Origin: Symbiodinium microadriaticum
Taxonomy: Eukaryota; Sar; Dinophyceae; Suessiales; Symbiodiniaceae
Reading direction: 5' to 3'
DNA length: 64,000 nucleotides
Assembly: GCA_001939145.1 (NCBI GenBank)
Contig: LSRX01000357.1
Coordinates: forward strand, 563,293 to 627,292
Position 1 is the first letter of the stretch. Every line of letters starts with the position of its first letter. Below are positions 42,370 through 51,347 of this stretch, in pieces. The position numbers and the translations under genes were made by a program. Below the pieces are notes generated by a model. It saw only the letters and a program-made list of their open reading frames with translations, was not told where the DNA came from and searched no databases.

Positions 42370-42491
42370 GGGTTTAGGGTTTCGGGTATTTTAGCCCCAA
42401 AACCCGACCCCTTCCCGCGGGGGGGCTGGCCTGATTTCTCCACTTTGTCGGGGTTTTGGGGCAGCTGAAGGATCTGCTCGGCTTCCTCCAC
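42370..42491 (-). CDS. Candidate exon next to a family B element
   Basis: The minus strand reads VEEAEQILQLPQNPDKVEKS then GQPPRGKGSGFGAK, starting right after TCTCTCGAG. That 9-mer also occurs at the far side of the family B element (42,712-42,720), where the same frame reads MDADPSLE from an ATG at 42,733-42,735. So the element appears to interrupt one coding sequence. The 3' end runs toward TTTAGGG-like DNA and is not defined. Unidentified protein. Confidence 0.45.
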
Positions 42492-42720
42492 CTCGAGAGA
42501 AAGGACACTGCAGGGTGGGGAGTTTAGGGTTTCTTTCTGGGCTTTAGGGTTTAGGGTTTTTTGGGGTTTAGGGATTTCTTGGGTTTAAGGTTTAGGGTTT
42601 AGGGTTTAGGGTAAAGGAGACTATATAAGGCCTCTATAAGGCTTCTAGAAGGTATAGAGACCTTCTATGAGACTCCTAGAACGGTACCTACCCACCTGAA
42701 AATGTCCTAGACTCGAGAGA
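42492..42720. mobile_element. Family B element, copy 3, with 9-bp target duplication
   Basis: CTCGAGAGA at 42,492-42,500 and 42,712-42,720 flanks AAGGACACTGCAGGGTGGGG ... CACCTGAAAATGTCCTAGA. About 80 bp of TTTAGGG-like sequence (42,531-42,612) is inserted in the left half. A 9-bp duplication fits Mutator-like or related DNA transposons. Confidence 0.8.
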
Positions 42721-42760
42721 GGGATCGGCGTCCATCGGAGTTCAAGGGGTTCTTTGGAGG

Positions 42761-42964
42761 CTCGTGGGGACGTAGTAAGTAGGTAAGAAGTAGACGTATA
42801 AGTACCCCAAAAAGGGTCCGGCTTGAAGTTATGATATTCACAACCCTAAACCCTAAACCCTAAACCACAAGTCTGAAAAAGCGACTACTTACTTGAAGTT
42901 CTGATACTTACAACCCTAAACCCTAAACCCTAAACCACAAGTCAAAAAGCGCGACTACTTCCTA
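42761..42964. mobile_element. Family J relative with internal duplication
   Basis: GACGTAGTAAGTAGGTAAGAAGTAGACGTA resembles the left end of copy 1 in two blocks. Inside, ACTTGAAGTT(A/C)TGATA plus three CCCTAAA units and ACCACAAGTC is duplicated with a 69-bp period. Confidence 0.65.
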
Positions 42965-43168
42965 AGCCCTCCAAGCATGTCAGGGTGGCTTCTTTCGGTG
43001 GGGTCAGGGATTACGGTCTCGACCTTCAGGATGTCCCAAAGGCCCACCCAGGAAAGCACGCTTCAAGTATTAACGTACCTAGCAAAAGCCAACAAAAAAA
43101 GAAACTAGCCTAACACCTAAACCTTAAACTTGAAATCCTTAACCCCAAACCTTAAATCCTAAACCCTA

Positions 43169-43220
43169 CCTGGACCTTAAGGAACCTACCTTTTTTAGGG
43201 CTCCTTATTATGATTCCTTT
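43169..43220. mobile_element. Family D element, fragment
   Basis: CTACCTGGACCTTAAGGAAC CTACCTTTTTTAGGGC, then decay after TTATGATTCCTTTAT. Confidence 0.6.
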
Positions 43221-43247
43221 ATCCTAGCTCCTGAAATAGACCCCCAC

Positions 43248-43310
43248 TGTGCTCCCCGCCTGCCCCTTGGCCGCCACGGTCACGAAAGTGTCAACTTCTT
43301 TCTGGCTGGC
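43248..43310 (-). CDS. Candidate 63-bp exon
   Basis: TTGTAG|G acceptor, ASQKEVDTFVTVAAKGQAGS T, and an ACA|GTGGGG donor; 21 codons. Unidentified. Confidence 0.4.
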
Positions 43311-43428
43311 CTACAAGAGGCGGTCCAGGGGTCTCGAGTTGAGGGTTTTAGGGCTTAGGGTTTTTTGGGTTTGAGGGTTTCTAGAATTTCTAGGGTTTCT
43401 AGGGTTTGGGGGTTTAGGGTTTAGGGTT

Positions 43429-43540
43429 CTATGTGGGTTGTTCTCTAAAGTAAGATCCCCTTTTGTTTTTTGTTACAAGGGTGCCGAACTATGTTGGGGA
43501 CCTAAGAAACGGGACCCTAATTTCGAAACCTATCCATGTA
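43429..43540. mobile_element. MITE-like element, family I, copy 2
   Basis: CTATGTGGGTTGTTCTCTAA and GGGACCCTAATTTCGAAACC with TATCCATGTAG at the end; the left arm is more eroded than copy 1. Confidence 0.6.
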
Positions 43541-43544
43541 GCCA

Positions 43545-43915
43545 AGCCCCTGAATGATAGTGATAATCAGAATGACAATAGTGGTAATAAAAGCAAGAAT
43601 CATACTCATATTCTTAACCATAGCAATAGCAATAGCCATTATTCAATGACAAGAATGATTCAACTATAACAGTAATATCATCAAGAGCCCCATCGGTAAT
43701 AATAGCAGTAACAATAAAATTTATCGTGCTAGCAATAGTATACACAATAATGTCCATCACTTCAGCTCTCCATGTGGCAACCACATCCGTCCGCATCGCA
43801 TTTCCCTCCTTGCAGCCATGCCAGCCAGATTTCATCCAAGTTGTCGACCACGACTTTCGATGGGAGCAGGATTTAGAGCTGAGTGCTCGGCGTGAACGGT
43901 TGGTTTTACAACCCT
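43545..43915. other. AT-rich, AAT/GCAATA-rich stretch
   Basis: Simple-sequence-like AATAGCAATAGC and AATAATAGCAGTAAC motifs to about 43,750, then 170 bp of ordinary sequence. No gene I can support. Confidence 0.5.
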
Positions 43916-43921
43916 CTCTTG

Positions 43922-44023
43922 CTTAGTTGCTGAGTTCCTGAGCATAAAAAAGCGCACACTTTCGGTTCTATAGGGGATCACATTATCGGAAAAAGTTTAA
44001 AGTGTAGAATTTCAGCTACTAAC
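43922..44023. mobile_element. MITE-like element, family C, copy 2
   Basis: CTTAGTTGCTGAGTTCCTGA and TTTCAGCTACTAA ends; GCGCACACTTTC / AAAGTGTAGA inside. Confidence 0.8.
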
Positions 44024-44512
44024 CCTAAGCGCATAAGTACGGGCGAAGCTCTGTGAGGTTGATAGCGGCTTTGTATGTCGCTGAACTACACGGTTTAGGG
44101 ATTAGGGTTTAGGGCTCTCAGAACATCGGAAACGTCCCGGTGACATCCGCGCAGCAACAATTTCGGAGTTAGGGGTTTGGGTTCACTGTCTGAGATGTCA
44201 GCTTCAGTGTTCTGCACCCAAATGTCTGAACTCTTGAAGAATTTCAGAAAATAGGAAACCACAAAATGGAAGCCTAAAGAGGATCCTTGTTTCAAGGACC
44301 GCGAAGGAGGTACTCTCCTGACCCAAACTCCCCAGTCCATGCCTAAATTCAAGCTTTTGAGAATCCTAAGAGCCGTCTTAACCCCTTCTAAAAACCCTAT
44401 GACGAAAAGCCCTATGAAACCCCCAAGCAACCTGCCTTGGTGCAGTAGTACAACCGGGTTTAAATCAAAATTCAAACAACTTACTAACACCCGTATAAAC
44501 AGCCCCTACAAA

Positions 44513-44602
44513 AGTCCTAAGAGAAATCTACCATCAACCCCGTTTAGCAACCCTTCAAGAGTCCTAACAGAAATACCATCAACCCCTTTTAGCAACCCTT
44601 CT
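44513..44602 (+). repeat. Tandem duplication of about 43 bp
   Basis: CCTAAGAGAAATCTACCATC and CCTAACAGAAATACCATC, each followed by AACCCC(G/T)TTTAGCAACCCTTC. Confidence 0.85.
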
Positions 44603-44605
44603 TAC

Positions 44606-44659
44606 AGGGCCTTGGTGTAGGGAAGGAGGATCAGCTGCAGCTTGCTGATGGACTCGAGC
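44606..44659 (-). CDS. Candidate 54-bp exon
   Basis: CTGTCAG|G acceptor and GCCCT|GTAAGA donor on the minus strand enclose LESISKLQLILLPYTKA (1 + 17 codons + 2). Both splice signals are good and the acceptor phase equals that of the ankyrin exon at 30,823-30,918. Leu-rich; not recognised. Confidence 0.5.
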
Positions 44660-44689
44660 CTGACAGGTGGTATAGGGTTCAGGGCTTTG

Positions 44690-44850
44690 GGTTAAGGGGG
44701 TGTAGGGTTTACGGGTTTTGGGGGTTTAGGGTTTACGGGTTTAGGGGGTTTAGGGTTTAAGGGGTTTAATTGGTTTAGGGTTTAAGGGGGGTTTAGGGTT
44801 TAAGGGTTTAAGGGGTCTAGGGGTCAGGGGTTTGGGTTTGAGGGCCATTC
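44690..44850 (+). repeat. TTTAGGG/TTTACGGG tract
   Basis: GTTTACGGG and GTTTAAGGGG variants dominate. Confidence 0.85.
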
Positions 44851-45336
44851 AGGGCTAATTTGAACAGTAAGCGTTGACGGCATTCCGTTGGTTGTGATCG
44901 GCTCTTTTGCGCTGCCCACACGCACTGTTTTGTGTAAGGCTGTTTTCGAACTGCGCGAAGTCCAAGCTACGTCTGTCGAAAGTCTCCCGAGGCAGGTTAG
45001 GGTGTAGGGCTTCTGGCAGGAGTTGCTGATTCGGGGTTTATGCTAGCTGGCTCCTGCTACAAGCTGTTAGCCCCGATAGCATAGAGGCAATTTATGTCTT
45101 TGTTGGGGCCTATTTTAATAGTAAGGGTGCTTTTTGAACAAGGGAACCCTAAAAGATTGGTCAGAAGAGTACATCTGGCGAACCTATAGATCCTACATGC
45201 TCCTGCTGCCTTGATCCGCACCTAGGGCCAAAGCCCACGCTCTCGGACATGCGCACACTTACTAATTTGGAGGAACCCCCCAAACATTCCTGATTGACGT
45301 GACGGCATCAGGGCCTCAGCCCTAAACCCTACCTTA

Positions 45337-45430
45337 AACTACCAAAACCTCCTTTTTTGCAGGGTCCCCATAAAATCCAAATACTAGGGTCTATAATGTG
45401 AAGCTACAAAAAAGTAGGTTCTGGTAGTTC
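45337..45430. mobile_element. Family D-like element
   Basis: AACTACCAAAACCTCCTTTTTT and AAAAAAGTAGGTTCTGGTAGTT form imperfect inverted arms in two blocks; the centre CAGGGTCCCCATAA differs from other D copies. Confidence 0.6.
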
Positions 45431-45476
45431 AAGGCAAATCCCAAACCCCAAAAAAACAACTCAAGGAGGCCGCCTT

Positions 45477-45517
45477 GCGTCGTCCTTCAGGACGTCGCCC
45501 TTCCAGGTCAGCCGCTG
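45477..45517 (-). CDS. Candidate exon fragment
   Basis: After GTGAAG the minus strand reads AAADLEGRRPEGRRKAASL. Charged and short; frame otherwise untested. Confidence 0.25.
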
Positions 45518-45542
45518 CCTTCACGTCTTGTCAGGCAAGGAA

Positions 45543-45680
45543 CTACCCATAGGCCCCTAAGTAGTTCCTTTTTATGGTTTTTAAAGGAACTACCTGTTCC
45601 TTCTGTTGGTTTAACCAGTTTTATCTTAAGGATTTAAAAAAGTAGCCCCAAAAAAGAACTACAATGGAGACTATAGGTAG
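45543..45680. mobile_element. MITE-like element, family F, copy 2
   Basis: CTACCCATAGGCCCCTAAGT AGTTCC at the left and GAACTACAATGGAGACTATAGGTAG in pieces at the right; AAAGGAACTAC and AGTAGCCCC(C)AAAAAAG also occur in the 826-902 repeat. Confidence 0.65.
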
Positions 45681-45694
45681 GGCCCTTGTTTGGG

Positions 45695-45972
45695 GGGGTT
45701 TAGGGTTGAAGGGGTGAAGGGCTTGAGTCTTGCGGGCTTAGGCCCTAAACCCTAAACCTCACACCCTACTACCAAACCCACTAAACCGTAAACCCTAAAC
45801 CCTACTAAACCCTAAATCCTAAACCATACTAAACCCTAAACCCTACTAATTCAACCCTAAACCCTAAACCCTACTAAACCCTAAACCCTAAACCCTACTA
45901 AACCCTAAACCCTAAACCCCTAAACCATACTAAACCCTAAACCCTACTAATTCAACCATAAACCCTAAACCC
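45695..45972 (-). repeat. CCCTACTAAA/CCCTAAA array running into the gap
   Basis: CCCTAAACCCTACTAA units with TTCAACC interruptions repeat up to the gap. The array probably continues inside it. Confidence 0.85.
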
Positions 45973-46869
45973 NNNNNNNNNNNNNNNNNNNNNNNNNNNN
46001 NNNNNNNNNNNNNNNNNNNNNNNNNNNNNNNNNNNNNNNNNNNNNNNNNNNNNNNNNNNNNNNNNNNNNNNNNNNNNNNNNNNNNNNNNNNNNNNNNNNN
46101 NNNNNNNNNNNNNNNNNNNNNNNNNNNNNNNNNNNNNNNNNNNNNNNNNNNNNNNNNNNNNNNNNNNNNNNNNNNNNNNNNNNNNNNNNNNNNNNNNNNN
46201 NNNNNNNNNNNNNNNNNNNNNNNNNNNNNNNNNNNNNNNNNNNNNNNNNNNNNNNNNNNNNNNNNNNNNNNNNNNNNNNNNNNNNNNNNNNNNNNNNNNN
46301 NNNNNNNNNNNNNNNNNNNNNNNNNNNNNNNNNNNNNNNNNNNNNNNNNNNNNNNNNNNNNNNNNNNNNNNNNNNNNNNNNNNNNNNNNNNNNNNNNNNN
46401 NNNNNNNNNNNNNNNNNNNNNNNNNNNNNNNNNNNNNNNNNNNNNNNNNNNNNNNNNNNNNNNNNNNNNNNNNNNNNNNNNNNNNNNNNNNNNNNNNNNN
46501 NNNNNNNNNNNNNNNNNNNNNNNNNNNNNNNNNNNNNNNNNNNNNNNNNNNNNNNNNNNNNNNNNNNNNNNNNNNNNNNNNNNNNNNNNNNNNNNNNNNN
46601 NNNNNNNNNNNNNNNNNNNNNNNNNNNNNNNNNNNNNNNNNNNNNNNNNNNNNNNNNNNNNNNNNNNNNNNNNNNNNNNNNNNNNNNNNNNNNNNNNNNN
46701 NNNNNNNNNNNNNNNNNNNNNNNNNNNNNNNNNNNNNNNNNNNNNNNNNNNNNNNNNNNNNNNNNNNNNNNNNNNNNNNNNNNNNNNNNNNNNNNNNNNN
46801 NNNNNNNNNNNNNNNNNNNNNNNNNNNNNNNNNNNNNNNNNNNNNNNNNNNNNNNNNNNNNNNNNNNNN
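45973..46869. other. Assembly gap (897 N)
   Basis: Unknown bases. Reading frames across it are meaningless. Confidence 1.
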
Positions 46870-46937
46870 GCAAAAAGCCGGGTTTTTTAAAGCCTCCTTT
46901 CTACCCACTCCGAATAACAAACCCTAAACCCTAAACC

Positions 46938-47040
46938 CTAACAGAGAGATGGCACGAAACGGAGTTCCCCAAAAAACCCATGGAAGCCGCAACCCTAACA
47001 GAGAGATGGCACAAAAACGGGGTTCCCTGAAACCCCCTAA
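46938..47040. repeat. Direct repeat of about 40 bp
   Basis: CCCTAACAGAGAGATGGCAC, AAACGGAGTTCCCC and a near copy 55 bp later, followed by CCCTAAA units. Confidence 0.85.
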
Positions 47041-47114
47041 ACCCTAAACCCTAAACCCCTAAACTCTAAACCCTAAAGTCCTCTCTTTCGGGGGCGGTGC
47101 CTGAACCTCGGCAC

Positions 47115-47156
47115 CTTGCAGAGTGGCTCCAGGTGCTTCTTCAGAGCCCGGGCGTC
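47115..47156 (-). CDS. Candidate 42-bp exon
   Basis: CCTCAG|G acceptor and AAG|GTGCCG donor enclose DARALKKHLEPLCK, 14 codons. Short; unidentified. Confidence 0.35.
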
Positions 47157-47199
47157 CTGAGGCGATCCAACAAAGCGGCTTTTTGTTGGACGGTTTCGG

Positions 47200-47345
47200 G
47201 TCTGTTTGGGGTTTAGGGTTTAGGGTTTAGGGTTTTTTTCAAGCGGTTTTGATTGGAAAAACTTATGGCGACTCAGGCTTCCGTGATTGGGGTTCAAGGT
47301 TTAGGTTTTTTTGGATTTAGGGCTTTCCGGGCTTTAGGGCTGAGG
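47200..47345 (+). repeat. TTTAGGG tract
   Basis: Four clean units at 47,208-47,236, then isolated variants. Confidence 0.85.
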
Positions 47346-47446
47346 GGTTAGATATAGGGTGCAGTGTAAGCGCTTTGTCTCTATGACGACCTGTGCCATG
47401 CGGATCAGGGCGCAGAGAAGGGAAAGTTGGCGACAGATAGAAAGAG

Positions 47447-47704
47447 ATGCAATGGACATGCCACATGCCGCCTGTGCGCTACGAAGAAACGGCTGTGTAT
47501 CTGAGCGCATCGGCTAGAAATAGCTTCAAAGCCTCATATCGTATGGTCTTTCGGCCCAAAAGCCTCAAACATGTGAGTCCTCAGAGCCTTCGGGAAACCA
47601 ATCTACACACCTCCATCGGAGATGAAATTTTGCCTTGTAGGTACCATTACGCAGGCTCTTCTGCTGCCGGGTGGGTGGCACGGAAGGGGCCGCAGACTCT
47701 GTGA
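47447..47704 (+). CDS. Unidentified 85-codon frame
   Basis: From ATG: MQWTCHMPPVRYEETAVYLS, ASARNSFKASYRMVFRPKSL. Telomere-free patch of ordinary composition. No domain; may be chance. Confidence 0.25.
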   Translation: MQWTCHMPPVRYEETAVYLSASARNSFKASYRMVFRPKSLKHVSPQSLRETNLHTSIGDEILPCRYHYAGSSAAGWVARKGPQTL

Positions 47705-47757
47705 AATCCTTGCGAAGGATGCTTGGTCCCTGCAGCTTGGGAATGTACAGAGCTCTT

Positions 47758-47950
47758 CCACCCTAAACCCCTGAAACCCTGAAACCCTAAACCCCTAAAA
47801 CCCTAAACCCCTAAACCCTGAAACCCTAAATTTCTAAACCCTAAACCCCTAAACCCTGAACCCCTAAACCCCTAAACCCTAAATCCTGAAACCCTGAAAC
47901 CCCTAAACCCTGAAACCCTGAAACCCCTAAACCCTGAAACCCTAAACACC
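47758..47950 (-). repeat. CCCTAAA/CCCTGAAA tract
   Basis: Alternating CCCTAAACC and CCCTGAAA units. Confidence 0.9.
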
Positions 47951-48232
47951 GCAAGAGGCTCTGGGTTAGCCCCTCAAAAGCCTCTAAAAAAGTCTTCGTA
48001 AAGAAGATCCTCTTCAGCCCAGTAAGAGAAAGTACAAAAATGTCCCCTTAAGGCCTACTTTACCTAAACCCTACCTGTGACCCCAAACCCTACAAAATAG
48101 TAGGTTATGACCCCGTAATCAGAGGGTAGAACCCCCAAAACGGTAGGTCTTTGGATCCCGAGCCCTAGGACTCCAAATTGCCGAAAGTAGGTACCATTTA
48201 TGGACTTTAGACCCCAAAGTAGGTGCTATTTG

Positions 48233-48334
48233 CTTAGTTGCTGAGTTTATAGGCCCAAAAAAGTGTACACTTTCAGTTCTATAAGGGATCATATTATCCC
48301 AAAAAGTGTAAAGTGTACTCACTCAGCTACTAAG
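48233..48334. mobile_element. MITE-like element, family C, copy 3
   Basis: CTTAGTTGCTGAGTTTATAG and CACTCAGCTACTAAG ends; AGTGTACACTTTCAG / AAAGTGTACTC inside. TTTG occurs on both outer sides. Confidence 0.85.
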
Positions 48335-48439
48335 TTTGTGTACTTGGAGTCTTAGGGCAGGTAGGACTTCAATCAAGCCCTTCGCAAACCCCATCGCCCG
48401 ATTAAACGCTCCTCCAACCATCTTGGAGCCCAAGCAGCG

Positions 48440-48590
48440 GCCAAGGTTTGGGGGTTTAGGGCTTTTCGGGTTTAGGGCTTAGGGGTTTAGGGTTTAGGGG
48501 TTTAGGGTTTAGGGGTTTAGGGTTTAGGGCTTTTCGGGTTTAGGTGTTTAGGGTTTGGGGCTTTAGGGGTTTAGGGTTTAGGCTTACTGT
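48440..48590 (+). repeat. TTTAGGG tract
   Basis: TTTAGGGG/TTTAGGG pairs and TTTTCGGG variants. Confidence 0.9.
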
Positions 48591-48869
48591 ATTCTCAATC
48601 TTTACACAAAAGTCTAGATTCCAGAAACGAATTGACTATTCTCATGTGAACAGAACTCCAGAATGAATGACCCCTCCCCTTTTTTCTAAACCAAAACCTT
48701 GACCATGAAGCTCACGAACTCCAAACCCGGCAAGAGGCGTCTGCCGTCATCAACCCGAACGCCGTAACCCCAAAGGAACCCTAAAACCCTAGATCCTAAA
48801 GGAACCCCACCCTCAACCCTACAAGCCGTAAATCCCCCATTCAACCCCTGCAACCCAAAAACCCTGAAC

Positions 48870-48917
48870 CTTGGCAGCTCCTGAAAATCCTCCGGATTCA
48901 CTGCGGCGATCTCCTGC
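48870..48917 (-). CDS. Candidate 48-bp exon
   Basis: CTCAG|G acceptor, QEIAAVNPEDFQELP, then AG|GTTCAG (1 + 15 codons + 2). The frame stays open into a less convincing region. Acceptor phase matches 30,823 and 44,606. Confidence 0.4.
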
Positions 48918-48948
48918 CTGAGAAGTTTTAGGGTTTAGGGTTTAGGGG

Positions 48949-49072
48949 TTACCTTAACCCCAAAGAACCTACCTTTTTAAGGGCTTATATAAGGAAATCA
49001 TAATAAGGACTTATATAAGGAAATCATAATAAGGAGCCCTAAAAAGGGTAGGTTCTTTGGGGTCCAGGTAAA
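48949..49072. mobile_element. MITE-like element, family D, longest copy
   Basis: TTACCTTAACCCCAAAGAAC and GTTCTTTGGGGTCCAGGTAA are terminal inverted repeats, with CTACC(T)TTTT / AAAAGGGTAGG next. CTTATATAAGGAAATCATAA is tandemly duplicated inside. Confidence 0.85.
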
Positions 49073-49376
49073 CCTCTAAACCCTAAACCCTAAAATCCTA
49101 AACCCCAAATCCTAAACCTTTCTATATACAGTTTCTGAAAAAGGTAGGCCTTTTCGGTTACAGGTAGGGTTTAGGAAGTCGTCGAAGGCCGAAGGAGCAG
49201 CTTAGGGGCTCCAGGGGCTTCGGTGGTCCAAGGGCTCCTTGAAGGTTTCCGTTAAGGGCTTATAAGGTCTGTAGGGGCCTTTTCGGGTTTGGAGGATTGA
49301 AAGTTCAAATTTTTAGGGTTTGGGTTTTGGAGGGGTTGAGGGTTTAGGGTTTAGGGGTGCGGGTTTATCTACGGGT

Positions 49377-49598
49377 TCAGGGCCAGGGTTTAGGGCGGAA
49401 GGGTTGCGATGGGGCAGGGCACGGGTTTGCATTTATGGCCTTGAGCTTCAGGCTAGAGCATAGCTTGCTGGGTTGAGTGGAACGCCTAGCGATGTCTTCA
49501 CGGCCATCGGATTTCCACAGCTTCTCGATGGGAATGCGGATCATTGCGGCCTTGACCAACTCGAAACCCAAGAAGTCTTCACATCTAACGGTGTCCAC
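49377..49598 (-). CDS. Unidentified open frame
   Basis: VRCEDFLGFELVKAAMIRIP, IEKLWKSDGREDIARRSTQP: protein-like for about 50 codons, then TTTAGGG-derived. Family unknown. Confidence 0.3.
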   Translation of the reverse strand: MDTVRCEDFLGFELVKAAMIRIPIEKLWKSDGREDIARRSTQPSKLCSSLKLKAINANPCPAPSQPFRPKPWP

Positions 49599-49610
49599 AA
49601 GCTACACAAG

Positions 49611-49720
49611 CCCAAAGGGTCCTAAGTACCTATATAGTAGAATGTAGGGTTTCTACATGAAGAATTGCTAGTAATGATTTACGGAAGTATTCCCCATAAC
49701 GGTACTCAGGACCCTTGGGG
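49611..49720. mobile_element. MITE-like element, family L, copy 1
   Basis: CCCAAAGGGTCCTAAGTACC and GGTACTCAGGACCCTTGGGG ends; AAG lies outside both. Relative at 56,239. Confidence 0.8.
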
Positions 49721-50276
49721 AAGGGCTGAGCTTCCAGTTCAAGCCGACACCCACATGCACCACTCTCAGCATGGGCCCAGTTGCCCAGAGACTGTCCATA
49801 TCCGCAGTGACCCACCGGTCGTGGCAACGGGTACGGCTTTCTTGGGCATGGGTCGTCGTCGTCTCAGGATCTAAGCGTCGTGAGAAAAATGCGTAGACAC
49901 GGAGTGCAGAAGGCAGATGTATGTGCGTGTGCACTTCTCATGACTTTGGCTTCGTTCCTCTGACTAGATAAGGAGTCACTGCTAGACCACCAAGGGTATG
50001 GGTTTGAAAGCTGCAGCTGCAGCTTGCAAGCTCAAACTGCATCATCCGAACTGCCTGAAGCATCAGTTTGTCCAATATCGTTGTTGCTGCAATATCGTTG
50101 TGAGTTGTGCCATGAAGCAATTGAAGCTGCTGCCGCTGCTTTTGTCATGATGTCAAGTAGGCTGCTCTGTCGTTATGAGAGAAGCCGGCAGCGGCAGCGG
50201 AAGCGATTTCTTTTTCAGAATCTCGGGACAGCGAAGCGACGCAACACTCCCGAAAATACGAGCTCAGATCCCAGGG
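49721..50276. other. Telomere-free region without a supported gene
   Basis: Overlapping small frames on both strands, including an 87-codon plus frame at 50,024-50,287 with a GCAGC-rich stretch. None recognised. Confidence 0.4.
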
Positions 50277-50327
50277 TTTATACCTAGTTTTAGGGGTTTA
50301 GGGTTTAGGGTTTAATTTATACCTAGT
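50277..50327. repeat. Telomere-unit insert bracketed by perfect 12-bp repeats
   Basis: TTTATACCTAGT at 50,277-50,288 and 50,316-50,327 flanks 27 bp made of TTTAGGGG, TTTAGGG, TTTAGGG and TTTAA. Confidence 0.9.
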
Positions 50328-50329
50328 AC

Positions 50330-51000
50330 CTAGAATGTCCAACTGACAATACGAAACCCTACCACCTTGGCCAACAGCCCCGAATGCTAGCTGCGAGGTG
50401 CAGATCCTACAGTCCACAAAGACCGCTGCAGCCAAACACTCAAATTTCACCTCCACAAATGCGGCATCTGGAGCACAAGGCCACTAGCAGCTCGATCGGG
50501 GAGCTGCTCCAGATTGCTGGGCGCCATCGGGAGGACTAGCAAGGATAAGCTGCCAAGGACCTTTAGAACTACCAAGTTTAGGGTTTAGGGTCACTTTAAA
50601 GTCATTATTTCGGTTTATTTATGTAATATAAGAAGTAGCAGAATCGGTTACCTCACCAGCTACTACGGTGCAAAGGCATCTAAGAAAACCCCTGACACAA
50701 AAACACCTATCATGAAAACCTGCACAGAGCCCTATGGCCCTATGAAGCCTCATAAACACTCAAACCTTACAGCCTAAACCCTAAACCCTAAACCCTAAAG
50801 CCTTAGATACTTGTGTTTTTCTAGCTTGTGACCTCTCCTTTCGCACATCCCCGCCGGAGGCTCCCACGCAAGCTTAAAGTTAGCCACTGGAGACGAGACA
50901 TCCATCTGGTTGGCCCTTTATAGCCTCTGAAAAATATTGGTAAATAGGCTCCTCTTAAGCCCAATAAGGGAAAAGGCCTACCTAGCCAAGCATTGCAAGC
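50330..51000. other. Low-repeat region without a supported gene
   Basis: Contains two short telomere-like runs (50,576-50,592 and 50,775-50,800). I see no convincing exon. Confidence 0.4.
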
Positions 51001-51002
51001 CC

Positions 51003-51108
51003 GGACTTAAAGCGCCAAAACCTCTACTTAGGGGCTGAGGACCCTAGCCCAGAAAAGGGTTAACCTTATGAGTATAGTAGGGACTTAAACGCCAAAACCT
51101 ATAATTAG
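51003..51108. mobile_element. Family C-like insert bracketed by 20-bp direct repeats
   Basis: GGACTTAAAGCGCCAAAACC T (51,003-51,023) recurs as GGACTTAAACGCCAAAACCT at 51,081-51,100. Between is a 57-bp block, CTACTTAGGGGCTGAG ... GAGTATAGTA, nearly identical to 61,824-61,879. Confidence 0.75.
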
Positions 51109-51124
51109 TCTTTGTAGGGTCCCT

Positions 51125-51330
51125 ACAACCTAAACCCTGAACCCTAAACGCACAACCCTGAACCCTAAACCCTGAACCCTAAACCCTAAACCCTGAACCG
51201 TAAACCCTAAACCCAAAACCCTGATCCCTACAATTTTTTTCTTCGGGCCTATGACAATCGTTTCAAAGGGTCGAGGTTAGGGGTTAGGGCTTCAGGGTTT
51301 TTAGGGTTTAGGGTTGAGGGGTGTAGGGGT
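51125..51330. repeat. Telomere-like DNA, orientation switch
   Basis: CCCTAAA/CCCTGAA units to 51,225, TTTAGGG units from 51,290. Confidence 0.85.
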
Positions 51331-51347
51331 TTAGGGGGTTTGGGTCC

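Noticed and set aside
45952-46920. Long minus-strand frames of 302-322 codons
   Set aside because: They consist of N from the assembly gap.
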